A DNA stretch of 64,000 nt from Cyanocohniella sp. LLY (lineage in GTDB: Bacteria; Cyanobacteriota; Cyanobacteriia; Cyanobacteriales; Nostocaceae). Below the pieces are notes generated by a model. The model was not told the DNA's origin, did not search any database, and saw only the letters and a list, made by a program, of their open reading frames with translations. The DNA lies in NCBI GenBank assembly GCA_022241785.1, contig JAKOMP010000003.1:46520-110519 (forward strand), written 5' to 3'. Each line of letters opens with the position of its first letter. The stretch's first letter is position 1. This document shows, piece by piece, positions 56,387 to 64,000 of this stretch. The translations under genes and the position numbers were made by a program.

Positions 56387-57451
56387 ATGATTGTAGTACT
56401 TAAGAACGGAACACCCACTGACGAAATTACTCGCATCAGCGAAGATTTGCAAGACACTTGGAAAGTAACAGTAGAAAAAAGTGTCGGTGCGCGTAAAGTT
56501 ATTTTGGGCTTAATTGGTGATACTACCACCATCGATAAAATGCAAATTCAGGAGTTCAGCCCTTGGATTGAACAAGTATTGCGAGTAGAAAAACCATTCA
56601 AGCGGGTTAGTCGAGAATTTCGACATGGAGAAGCCAGCGAAGTTGTTGTACCCACACCCAATGGTCGTGTTTATTTCGGAGAGCATCATCCTGTAGTGGT
56701 GGTAGCTGGGCCTTGTTCAGTGGAAAACGAAGCAATGATTGTGGAGACAGCAAAGCGGGTTAAGGCCGCCGGTGCAAAGTTTCTGCGTGGAGGAGCTTAC
56801 AAACCCCGGACTTCACCTTATGCATTTCAAGGCTATGGTGAAAGCGCCCTAGATTTATTAGCAGCAGCACGTCAAGCTACCGGTTTAGGCATCATTACAG
56901 AACTAATGGATGCTGCCGATTTACCAGCCGTGGCGAAAGTAGCTGATATCATCCAAATCGGCGCGCGCAATATGCACAACTTCTCGTTGCTGAAAAAAGT
57001 AGGCGCTCAAGAGAAACCTGTACTACTCAAACGCGGAATGTCAGCCACAATTGACGAGTGGTTAATGGCCGCAGAATATATCTTGGCATCAGGAAATCCC
57101 AATGTGATTTTTTGTGAGCGAGGAATTAGGACATTTGATGGCAAATATGCTCGTAATACCTTGGATTTATCAGTGTTGCCAGTATTGCGATCGCTCACAC
57201 ATCTACCAATCATGATTGACCCCAGTCACGGTACTGGTAGATCTGAGTATGTTCCATCTATGGCTTTAGCTGCGATCGCAGCTGGTACAGATGCTTTAAT
57301 GATCGAGGTTCACCCAAATCCCGCCAGAGCATTATCTGATGGGCCACAATCGTTAACCCCTGAAAAATTTGACCGCTTGGCTCAAGAAATGTCAGTTCTA
57401 GGCAAAGTAGTTAATCGTTGGTCTATACCTACATTGGTAACTTCTGTTTAG
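56387..57451 (+). CDS. aroG: 3-deoxy-7-phosphoheptulonate synthase
   Basis: A 354-residue DAHP synthase, the first step of the shikimate pathway. Residues 1-75 form a ferredoxin-like regulatory domain (MIVVLKNGTPTDEITRI), and residues 95-345 the barrel with VVVAGPCSVENEAM, FLRGGAYKPRTSPYAFQG and IMIDPSHGTGRSEYV. It belongs to the type I beta class. It starts after AGGAAA and closes the precursor-supply block. The name follows the aroG used in scytonemin clusters. Confidence 0.93.
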   Translation: MIVVLKNGTPTDEITRISEDLQDTWKVTVEKSVGARKVILGLIGDTTTIDKMQIQEFSPWIEQVLRVEKPFKRVSREFRHGEASEVVVPTPNGRVYFGEHHPVVVVAGPCSVENEAMIVETAKRVKAAGAKFLRGGAYKPRTSPYAFQGYGESALDLLAAARQATGLGIITELMDAADLPAVAKVADIIQIGARNMHNFSLLKKVGAQEKPVLLKRGMSATIDEWLMAAEYILASGNPNVIFCERGIRTFDGKYARNTLDLSVLPVLRSLTHLPIMIDPSHGTGRSEYVPSMALAAIAAGTDALMIEVHPNPARALSDGPQSLTPEKFDRLAQEMSVLGKVVNRWSIPTLVTSV

Positions 57452-57537
57452 TTCTGCTCAGTTGCATTCAAACTTAAATTTGGTGTGGTAAATATCTTGA
57501 TTACCTATCCAAATTTTCATATTTGAATGCAATCTCT

Positions 57538-57706
57538 AGATAAATAAGTAGGACGGCGTAAATAATTAAAGGTTTGTAGTGAGTTAGCGCGGTCTTGGGG
57601 GTTTCCCCCATGAGCGACTAACGTTCGCGTCAGCGTGCCGGAGGCATCACTCGAAGAGTGAGGACTTTAGTCCTCAAATAAGGGCTGAAGCCCTTACTAC
57701 GAAATG
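57538..57706. mobile_element. Dispersed repeat element bracketing the trp block, copy 2 with insert
   Basis: TAAGTAGGACGGCGTAAATA...GGTTTGT, then an insert of about 95 bases (GAGTTAGCGCGGTCTTGGGG...GACTTTAG), then TCAAATAAGGGC...CTACGAAA. Without the insert it matches 48530-48598 in reverse. Confidence 0.75.
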
Positions 57707-58235
57707 AATTTTAATCATTTTACATTGCTTAACATAGTTTTAATTTTTCTCGCCGACTTACTTAAGTAGCGCATGATATAGAACTATTATTTCATTCTTG
57801 AAATACATGTAGCGTGGGATATGCCCAACAAAAGCCTCATTTAGTAGACATAAGCCTACCTACTTATACTCATGCGCTAAAGTAAGAAAATTTTTGAGAT
57901 TTAAGGAGAACAACAGCCTTTAATCTTACATTTTAAACTGTTAATATTAATAATATAAAAGCTAAAATATTATCACTAAAATCTAAAAAATATTCATTAT
58001 AATTTCTGCAAAATCTCTTTAACATTGATTGTGAGATCAGTAATATTTAAAGACTATCTTGTTTGTAGAAACAGCAATCAAGATATTCATTAATGTACAC
58101 CAAATAGTCTCAACTAACTCTTAGTTAGCTAGATAATTCGCAACACAAAAGAATCATAAAGCTGGTTGAATTGTTGCTATTTAATCTTCCAGCACTATCG
58201 AGATATTTATCTGAACAATAGGAGAATTAATTTTC
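57707..58235. other. Intergenic region upstream of the glycine-rich protein gene
   Basis: AT-rich and without a supported gene. It should hold the promoter and leader of the gene at 58236. AGGAG near 58220 is its ribosome-binding site. Confidence 0.45.
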
Positions 58236-59063
58236 ATGGAAGATTCAATGAATGGTGGTAACAGCAACTCCTCTCCTGGAGAACTACTTCGACAATCACC
58301 CTTTGGTGCTTTGTTCAATATTCCAGGTGTCAGCGAAGAGACAATAATCCAGGGTTTTCTCAGATCCACTGGTGGTGGTGCTGGTGGCGCTAACCCCTTG
58401 GCTGGTGGCCCTCCAAATGGAGGTAGCGCTCCCTCTGGAGGTAATCCCTTTACTGGCTTTGGCAACCCAAATGCTCCTGGTAGCCCATTAACTGGTGGTG
58501 CCAACCCTTGGGCTACTAGTGGCGGTGATTCCTTGACTGGTAGTAGCGGTAATCCCTTTGCTGGTGGTGGTAGCGGTAATCCCTTTGCTGGTGGTGGTAG
58601 CGGTAATCCCTTTGCTGGTGGTGGTAGCGGTAATCCCTTTGCTGGTGGTGGTAGCGGTAATCCCTTTGCTGGTGGTAGTGGCGGTGATTCTTTGACTGGT
58701 GGTAGTGGCGGTGATTCTTTGACTGGTGGCAGTGGTAACCCCTTTGCTGGCGGTGGTAGCGGTAATCCCTTTGCTGGTGGTAGTGGCGGTGATTCTTTGA
58801 CTGGTGGCAGTGGTAACCCCTTTGCTGGCGGTAGCGGTAACCCCTTTGCTGGCGGTGGTAGTGGCGGCAATCCCTTCGCTGGCGGTGGTAGTGGTAACCC
58901 CTTTGCTGGCGGTGGTAGTGGTAATCCCTTTGCTGGCGGTGGTAGCGGTAACCCCTTTGCTGGCAGTGGTAGCGGTAATCCCTTTGCTGGTGGTAGTGGC
59001 GGCAATCCCTTCGCTGGTGGAGAGAACCCCTTTGCTGGTGGTGGCGGTAACCCCTTCGCCTAA
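58236..59063 (+). CDS. Glycine-rich GNPFAGG-repeat protein at the end of the scytonemin cluster
   Basis: A 275-residue protein. Residues 1-50 are unique (GELLRQSPFGALFNIPGVSE, ETIIQGFLRS); the rest is a low-complexity array of GGGSGNPFA and GGSGGDSLT units, encoded by nearly identical 27-bp and 24-bp DNA repeats. There is no signal peptide. It corresponds in place to the unassigned last gene of the Nostoc punctiforme scytonemin cluster. The reverse-strand ORF (PPAKGLPLP...) is a shadow of the repeat. The role is unknown; a flexible scaffold or sheath-related protein is a guess. Repeat number may vary between strains. Confidence 0.8.
   Translation: MEDSMNGGNSNSSPGELLRQSPFGALFNIPGVSEETIIQGFLRSTGGGAGGANPLAGGPPNGGSAPSGGNPFTGFGNPNAPGSPLTGGANPWATSGGDSLTGSSGNPFAGGGSGNPFAGGGSGNPFAGGGSGNPFAGGGSGNPFAGGSGGDSLTGGSGGDSLTGGSGNPFAGGGSGNPFAGGSGGDSLTGGSGNPFAGGSGNPFAGGGSGGNPFAGGGSGNPFAGGGSGNPFAGGGSGNPFAGSGSGNPFAGGSGGNPFAGGENPFAGGGGNPFA
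58516..59055. repeat. In-frame tandem repeats coding for GGGSGNPFA units
   Basis: Units of GGTGGTGGTAGCGGTAATCC + CTTTGCT (27 bp) and GGTGGTAGTGGCGGTGATTC + TTTGACT alternate through the gene. Some units are exact copies, a sign of recent expansion. Confidence 0.9.
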
Positions 59064-59142
59064 CCTACTTGAGCAAATCCTGGAAATACCTTGTACACGG
59101 CATTGATGAAAAATTTCAATTAGCGTGAAATTGATATGAACT

Positions 59143-59175
59143 ACCCAGACTTAATTCATTGAGGTCTGGGTTTCT
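59143..59175 (+). terminator. Hairpin terminator after the glycine-rich protein gene
   Basis: ACCCAGAC and GTCTGGGT form a perfect 8-bp stem followed by TTCT. A short T run makes it a moderate terminator. Confidence 0.65.
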
Positions 59176-59356
59176 GCATTCAGATCAGCAAATATAAAGT
59201 CTTCCAGACATTAATAAATCATAGACTGCACTCTGTTAGAATACAAAGCTGCGGCACTTGCTCTGGGTCTTGGCGCTACTGCCCTTCAAACATTTATCCG
59301 TCCGCCTAAGACTGACGCCACCACAGGCGACAGGCCGATGTTAATTATGGAGTCCT

Positions 59357-60691
59357 ATGTCTTTTTCTACTCTCGGCTTGTCAACTGAAATTATCCGTGC
59401 TGTCAGCGAGCGAGGATACACTAAACCTACGCCAATCCAGATGCAGGCAATTCCTGCGGTATTATCGGGTAGTGATTTGCTAGCTGGGGCCCAAACCGGC
59501 ACTGGCAAGACTGCAAGCTTTACCCTGCCACTACTACATAGATTGTCCTCTGAGAAGAATATTAAAGGTACATCTAATGGATACCCACCAATCCGAGCGC
59601 TAATTCTCACCCCGACTCGTGAACTCGCCGCACAGGTGGAATCAAGCGTACGCGATTACGGCAAGTACCTGAAGTTGAACACGATGGTCATGTTCGGCGG
59701 GGTCAGCATTGGTCCCCAAAAACAGCGTTTAAAGAGCGGCGTGGATATTCTGGTTGCTACCCCAGGGCGACTGCTAGACCATGTGCAGCAGGGTACGGTG
59801 AACCTGTCGCATATTGAGATTCTGGTGCTGGATGAAGCAGACCGAATGCTGGACATGGGCTTTATTCGTGATATCCGTCGCATTCTCTCGCTCCTGCCTA
59901 AACAGCGACAAAACTTGCTATTCTTCGCCACCTTCTCGGAGAAAATCAAAGCACTCGCCGCTGGGCTGCTGAATCACCCGAAGATGATTGAAGTGGCACG
60001 CCGCAACGTTACTGCTGACACGGTGGTACAGAAAGTTTACAAAATAGAGCGTGACAGAAAGCGTCACTTACTTGCTCAACTGATTCGGCAAGATAACTGG
60101 TACCAAGTGCTAGTGTTTACCCGCACTAAGTTTGGTGCTGACCGTCTAGTGAAGCAGTTGAATTCTGAGCGCATTCAAGCACTGGCTATCCACGGTAATA
60201 AGAGCCAATCGGCGCGTACCCATGCTTTAGCGAAGTTTAAGAACGGCAGTTTACAGGTACTAGTGGCTACTGACATTGCAGCTCGTGGCCTTGACATCAG
60301 CGAATTGCCCCATGTCGTCAACTTCGATTTACCCAATGTCCCAGAAGATTATGTTCATCGCATTGGTCGTACTGGCCGCGCTGGTGCGTCAGGTGAAGCT
60401 ATTTCCCTCGTGTGCGCCGATGAATATCATCTATTGGCAGATATTGAAAAACTGATTGAACAGCGTTTGCCATTTGAAGTAGTCGCTGGCTTTGGAGTCA
60501 ATTCTCATACCAAGCCTGAAGCTGAAGCAATTCCAGATGGACACAAACAAAAACCCAGTCCCAAAGGTAGCAAGCGTCCGGCTCGTGCTACCGCTAAACC
60601 TTCACCACAAACATCGGTTAAAAAATCGGCACCGCAACCCGTGGTAGGTGGCAAAAAAAAGTCCAATAGTTGTAGCGAACTGCAAACATAA
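59357..60691 (+). CDS. DEAD-box RNA helicase (RhlE/Crh-like), 3' end altered by transposon
   Basis: A 444-residue ATP-dependent RNA helicase. Q motif [14 protein letters not shown], Walker [11 protein letters not shown], Ia [13 protein letters not shown] in [10 protein letters not shown], and motifs [13 protein letters not shown] and [12 protein letters not shown] are intact. Motif III, normally SAT, reads FAT (LLFFATFS), which may loosen coupling of ATP use to unwinding. The basic tail ends ...[10 protein letters not shown] then CSELQT; the last six residues and the stop lie in the transposon end that begins at about 60671. Such helicases serve in cold or light stress RNA remodelling. Confidence 0.92.
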   Translation: MSFSTLGLSTEIIRAVSERGYTKPTPIQMQAIPAVLSGSDLLAGAQTGTGKTASFTLPLLHRLSSEKNIKGTSNGYPPIRALILTPTRELAAQVESSVRDYGKYLKLNTMVMFGGVSIGPQKQRLKSGVDILVATPGRLLDHVQQGTVNLSHIEILVLDEADRMLDMGFIRDIRRILSLLPKQRQNLLFFATFSEKIKALAAGLLNHPKMIEVARRNVTADTVVQKVYKIERDRKRHLLAQLIRQDNWYQVLVFTRTKFGADRLVKQLNSERIQALAIHGNKSQSARTHALAKFKNGSLQVLVATDIAARGLDISELPHVVNFDLPNVPEDYVHRIGRTGRAGASGEAISLVCADEYHLLADIEKLIEQRLPFEVVAGFGVNSHTKPEAEAIPDGHKQKPSPKGSKRPARATAKPSPQTSVKKSAPQPVVGGKKKSNSCSELQT

Positions 60692-60839
60692 ACGTTTCAA
60701 ACTGCAAACAAGGCAATTTTGAAACCACATTAACTGCAAATAAGAGGGGTCTCCAAACCACAATAATTGCAAATGAAACCACATTATTTGCAAACAAACC
60801 ACAATAACTGCAAATGAAACCACATTAACTGCAAATAAG
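60671..60839. repeat. Repeated transposase-binding-like sites at the transposon end
   Basis: Five copies of AAACCACA(T/A)TAA-TGCAAA-like units start at 60722, 60755, 60776, 60796 and 60817. The last four are directly tandem with a spacing of 20-21 bases, two DNA helix turns. Two looser copies of the AACTGCAAA core lie nearer the tip (about 60679, 60699). Confidence 0.85.
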
Positions 60840-60996
60840 CCATAACCCTTATGCTAATTGAGTTACAGGCTTCATCGCCTCAAAAGTGTCCAAATTAAAC
60901 GAACTTTTACACCGAACATATATGTCTATTTATTTAGATATAAATTGAACACTAATAAAACAGAAAAATTCTACATGGGGTATTTCTTGTTTCAAT

Positions 60997-61986
60997 TTAA
61001 TTTCCCTCTGACGCATACAAAGGAATTCCCATTTTTAACATCTGGTCTCTCAAATCTTGGGTTCGACCAGGAGGCAACTGAGCGTGTAAAAAAGAATTGA
61101 CCTCACTTACACGTATATTTAATAACTCAGCTAGCACTTTAGCATTGTAACCATGCCGTATTAAACGGGGTTCTAAATCGTTAAGTCCTACGTTCAAGAC
61201 AGCTTCAGCCATATCACGGGTGACAGGCTTCGTTGCTGCTTGATAAGCGTCTTCAAAAGCCCTCTGCAAATAATGTTCGATTTGTAATGGAGTAGTCAAT
61301 CGTTCTGCTAAAAATGCAATTGCTTCATTGGTAATCAAATCTTCAGGCAGATAATCATCGTGAATACACTCGCTCAAAAGCCATTTTATATACTCACCCT
61401 GATGTCCTCTAATACCTTCTAAACTAAAAATATTGGTTCTAGCACCAATCTCTTCCAAAGATGGTCGGCGCAGATCGTTTTTCAACTTGGGATGTCCCAG
61501 CAGCACTACAGATAAAATGCAACTATTTTGACGTACCAATTCGATTAAACGCTTAATCTTGACTAACGTACTGGAATGAATGTCATGAGCTTCATCCACA
61601 AAAAGCACTACGGGCTTACGGCATTTTTGAATTAAAGCTAACAATTTTCGTTCTCTAAGTTCTGGATGATTCGGTGGTTTAGCATCCTTTTCTGTGCTTA
61701 AATCCAAAAACAAAGCACTCATCAAAACCCCGACGTTGACCTTATCTTTGTCAATTGCAAGGCAACGAGAAATAATTATGTCTTTTTCAGAGGACAATTC
61801 CAATTGCAGTCGTTGTAAAGTCGTTGTTTTACCACAACCAACAACACCTGTTATCGCCATCAAACCACCTTGCCTAATTTGGGGTTTAAGTTCTTTGAAT
61901 AGATTTGTCTGCTCTTGGGTCTCAAAATACCCCACATGATCTAAGGTACGTTTGAGACCAAAATAAGTCATGACATCACTCAACAT
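60997..61986 (-). CDS. AAA+ transposition ATPase (TnsC/TniB/ExeA-like)
   Basis: A 329-residue AAA+ ATPase with Walker A ITGVVGCGKTTT (about 45) and Walker B VLFVDEAHDIH (about 125), and a helical C-terminal part with ELLNIRVSEVNSFL. The N-terminus YFGLKRTLDH is ExeA/TnsC-like. In Tn7- and Tn5053-type elements this protein picks target DNA and activates the transposase. The start overlaps the transposase stop by 11 bases, so the two are coupled. Met6 (61971) is an alternative start. Confidence 0.88.
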   Translation of the reverse strand: MLSDVMTYFGLKRTLDHVGYFETQEQTNLFKELKPQIRQGGLMAITGVVGCGKTTTLQRLQLELSSEKDIIISRCLAIDKDKVNVGVLMSALFLDLSTEKDAKPPNHPELRERKLLALIQKCRKPVVLFVDEAHDIHSSTLVKIKRLIELVRQNSCILSVVLLGHPKLKNDLRRPSLEEIGARTNIFSLEGIRGHQGEYIKWLLSECIHDDYLPEDLITNEAIAFLAERLTTPLQIEHYLQRAFEDAYQAATKPVTRDMAEAVLNVGLNDLEPRLIRHGYNAKVLAELLNIRVSEVNSFLHAQLPPGRTQDLRDQMLKMGIPLYASEGN

Positions 61987-63637
61987 GGCTCGTACCTGTA
62001 ATGGGGTTAAAGAAATCTCGAATTTGTTTCATTACCTCCTGCTTATTGAGAGTAGACACCAGCACTGCATCAATATAAGCCATTTGTTCAGAGGTGAGTT
62101 TGGCTAATGGGCGTGCCAAATAATTGGCAATCGCTAATTTGGCTGCAATCACCGTGCTGAATGTCAATTCTTGAAAAGGGTTAGGGTCAACAAAGGGCTG
62201 CACCTTTAGTTGGGTTGTATTACTTCCGAATTCTGGCTGATTGCCTTTACCAATGGCAGAGTTCGGTAAAGACAACTGTTTAGCTAAAGATTCAATCCTG
62301 TCAGCCCGTTTCTGTGTCCGTGTTTTCTTGAAACTACGATAGCGATGTAAGGGAATTGGCCCATCTACAGGCAGAAACGGCCCATAACGACGTTCACCAT
62401 GTTCTACGTACAGTTCGTTATCGAACAAGCCCCACCAAAGGACTACAGTTTCTCCGGCCAAATCTGGCTCAACCTCATAAGCCACTCCCTCAACCGTAAC
62501 GCGAGCATCAATGCCTACCTTACGGCGTTCGGGTGAGCGTTCGGGTGAGCGTGCGAATGTACAAAAACGCTCCCAGGTACACATTTGACGAATGCTGTTA
62601 ATAGGTAAATTGCTAACCCAGTCCTCCATTCGGGATTGGGGTTCGCTGCGATGAGGTCGGCTATTGTAATGGAGCAAAAACTTCATCAACCAAGCATTCG
62701 CCTCAGCTTCAGTCTCCGGTTCATGCAAGTGGTAGAGAGTTTCGTGCATTTCTTTAACAGTGCGAAACGGTCGTTCCACCTTCCCCTTAGAACGAGCCGT
62801 TACCCGTCGTCCATCTTTGCCATTCGGTAAATGGGTACGTACTTCAATCCCCAAATAACCCATAACTTTTTGAAACACTAAGCTCTTGGCAATGGGCCCA
62901 TTGTCCATGTACAGCATTTGGGGAATGCCTTGAAAGGGAAAGTTAGTTTCTTTTTTGGGTGACATGGCGGCAAACATAAACCGCAGTGCCGCTTCCACAT
63001 CCTCACCGTAAACACCGTGGTATTCTTGGTATGCAACACCACTTCGGTCATCGACGACACTATAAAGCATTAACAGAGGATGCCCCCGCCCAGGTTCTAG
63101 GAAGGCTGGTGCTTTTACGTGCTTGAGGTCTGATGGGCTGAGGTCAAAATGCCAACATTGATTGCTATATTCGGCCTGGAAGCGAACAGCAGGCGGTTGT
63201 CGTAGGAGGGTATCGCGGTCGTAGCCCCATTTGTTGAGATAACGATTGACAGTGGTTGGTTTGAGCAAACCTACTGGAACGGTGACATGACCATCTGGTG
63301 TGTTAATGCCATCTTCTTCCAATAAGCGAATTGCTTGCACGGTAGATAAATGCCGACCTTTGCGGTTAGATGTGCGTATTTTAATGGCAGCAATGATTTC
63401 GCAGTATCGCTCTAGTCCGGCTTTCGGAATCACACGCGGGACATCACAATCAACGCGGCGCACTGAGCGAACAACATTACCTTCTCGTAGTGTTCGATAC
63501 ACAGTATCTTCGGAGATGCCATACAGTTGAGCTACTTCTTGGATTAATACCCGACGAGATGGACTGCGCGGTGGTAGCTGTTCTAAGCGGCGACGAAGGT
63601 CTACGATTGCATCAATTGGTATTTGTTTCTTTGGCAT
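61976..63637 (-). CDS. DDE transposase with Mu-type C-terminal domain (TnsB/TniA-like)
   Basis: A 553-residue transposase. N-terminal helix-turn-helix (VAQLYGISEDTVYRTLREG) is followed by a second DNA-binding segment and the catalytic core with Asp in CWHFDLSPSD, Asp in MLYMDNGPIA and Glu in KGKVERPFRTVKE. A Mu-transposase C-terminal beta-barrel (VTVEGVAYEVEPDLAG) comes next. The three acidic residues are present, so it should be active. I prefer the ATG at 63637, directly after the resolvase stop, over the track start at 63724, which overlaps the resolvase. Confidence 0.9.
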   Translation of the reverse strand: MPKKQIPIDAIVDLRRRLEQLPPRSPSRRVLIQEVAQLYGISEDTVYRTLREGNVVRSVRRVDCDVPRVIPKAGLERYCEIIAAIKIRTSNRKGRHLSTVQAIRLLEEDGINTPDGHVTVPVGLLKPTTVNRYLNKWGYDRDTLLRQPPAVRFQAEYSNQCWHFDLSPSDLKHVKAPAFLEPGRGHPLLMLYSVVDDRSGVAYQEYHGVYGEDVEAALRFMFAAMSPKKETNFPFQGIPQMLYMDNGPIAKSLVFQKVMGYLGIEVRTHLPNGKDGRRVTARSKGKVERPFRTVKEMHETLYHLHEPETEAEANAWLMKFLLHYNSRPHRSEPQSRMEDWVSNLPINSIRQMCTWERFCTFARSPERSPERRKVGIDARVTVEGVAYEVEPDLAGETVVLWWGLFDNELYVEHGERRYGPFLPVDGPIPLHRYRSFKKTRTQKRADRIESLAKQLSLPNSAIGKGNQPEFGSNTTQLKVQPFVDPNPFQELTFSTVIAAKLAIANYLARPLAKLTSEQMAYIDAVLVSTLNKQEVMKQIRDFFNPITGTSHVE

Positions 63638-63638
63638 C

Positions 63639-64000
63639 TTATGATTTCTCCACCAATTTGTTGTGGCGTGAGTGGAGATGTTTGCGTGACAACCAATCGT
63701 AAAGGGTAGAAGGTGAACAATCAACTAGTTTCGCAATGGAGCGTTTGCTGATGCCTTTAGCTAAAAAAGAGCGAATTTCTGCTTCCCTTGTGTCCAGTTT
63801 CAAATGTGCAGATTGTCGTCCTTTGGGTCGCCCTAACGTTTTCCCCTCAGCTTTGCGTTTGGCTAATGCTTCGGTTGTTCTGAGTACAATCAATTCCCGT
63901 TCGATTTCTGCGGCCAAGGCTAAAACCGTTGCTGTAATTCGACTTTGCATTGAGTCATCCAGTACCATACCTTGTTTGGCGATATGGACGTTGATTCCTC
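63639..64000 (-). CDS. Serine resolvase (partial, N-terminus off window)
   Basis: Open frame from the window edge: GINVHIAKQGMVLDD, then the long helix TATVLALAAEIERELI, GRPKGRQSAH and a C-terminal helix-turn-helix (GISKRSIAKLVDCSPSTLYDWL). This is the C-terminal two thirds of a resolvase/invertase-type serine recombinase; the catalytic Ser is beyond the window. In this element it would resolve cointegrates after replicative transposition. One base separates its stop from the transposase start. Confidence 0.88.
   Translation of the reverse strand, partial: GINVHIAKQGMVLDDSMQSRITATVLALAAEIERELIVLRTTEALAKRKAEGKTLGRPKGRQSAHLKLDTREAEIRSFLAKGISKRSIAKLVDCSPSTLYDWLSRKHLHSRHNKLVEKS

Larger units (their letters stand above)
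60671..64000. mobile_element. Tn7/Tn5053-like transposon (one end and core genes; other end off window)
   Basis: One terminus begins with TGTAGCGAACTGCAAACATA at about 60671, followed by spaced repeats typical of transposase-binding ends. Inside lie a TnsC/TniB-like ATPase, a DDE transposase with Mu-type C-terminal domain and a serine resolvase, all on the minus strand. No tniQ is seen in the window. The far end and any cargo lie beyond 64000. The exact left boundary and target duplication cannot be fixed with one end. Confidence 0.78.

Noticed and set aside
58181-59005. Minus-strand ORF of PPAKGLPLP repeats
   Set aside because: It is the exact shadow of the plus-strand glycine-rich repeat gene, which has a ribosome-binding site and a unique N-terminus; the minus frame is open only because of the repeat.
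59231-59410. Open frame before the helicase (YKAAALALGLGATALQTF)
   Set aside because: No start codon with a ribosome-binding site, runs into the helicase gene in another frame; more likely the helicase mRNA leader.
60671-60839. Possible CRISPR array
   Set aside because: The repeats are directly tandem at 20-21 bases without unique spacers, and they sit at a transposon tip; they fit transposase-binding sites.

Overview
The window comes from a filamentous, probably heterocyst-forming cyanobacterium of the Nostoc type. The evidence is a complete scytonemin (sunscreen pigment) gene cluster, a HetP-like gene, PEP-CTERM export signals, very frequent GCGATCGC (HIP1) sites, heptanucleotide repeats, and many short dispersed repeats of the kind found in Nostoc genomes. 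No rRNA, tRNA or CRISPR array was seen.

Layout. (1) 0-4.4 kb: a partial response regulator and a PAS histidine kinase, diverged copies of the pair next to scyA, then a HetP-like gene and a second trpC with altered active-site residues. (2) 5.1-8.4 kb: an HtrA/Deg protease, a TauE-type membrane protein, an acetamidase and a small membrane protein. (3) 8.5-15.4 kb, minus strand: a six-gene set with an unknown protein, a TIR-domain protein, a MoxR AAA ATPase, a vWA protein and two formylglycine-synthase-like (FGS) proteins. It looks like a vWA-MoxR ternary conflict or immunity system. (4) 15.5-18.8 kb: housekeeping-type genes (NmrA-like reductase, class II amidotransferase, ARMT1/DUF89 protein, small conserved protein). 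(5) 18.8-25.8 kb: a stress block with Mn catalase, cupin, zinc alcohol dehydrogenase plus a decayed copy of it, SRPBCC protein, DJ-1/PfpI-ferritin fusion, DUF2267 and an acidic protein.

(6) 25.9-59.1 kb: the scytonemin locus. A response regulator (AraC output) and a multi-PAS kinase lie divergent to scyABCDEF. These are followed by eboABC, a glycosyltransferase, tyrA, a DsbA-like gene, an AroB/EboD-like cyclase, eboE and eboF. Then come trpE(G), trpC, a quinone oxidoreductase, trpA, trpB, trpD and aroG, and last a gene for a glycine-rich repeat protein. AroG, TyrA and the Trp enzymes supply tryptophan and p-hydroxyphenylpyruvate. ScyB and ScyA convert and couple them, and ScyC closes the ring. 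Ebo proteins are tied to moving the monomer out, and ScyD/E/F are exported beta-propellers thought to act in the periplasm. The scy and trp sub-blocks are each bracketed by inverted copies of a different short repeat element. The tyrosinase gene (tyrP) that I recall between trpA and trpB in Nostoc punctiforme is absent here.

(7) 59.3-64 kb: a DEAD-box RNA helicase whose 3' end is cut by one end of a Tn7/Tn5053-like transposon. That element has multiple transposase-binding-like repeats, a TnsC/TniB-like ATPase, a Mu/TnsB-like DDE transposase and a serine resolvase that runs off the window.

All family assignments are by eye from motifs and memory; no database search was run.
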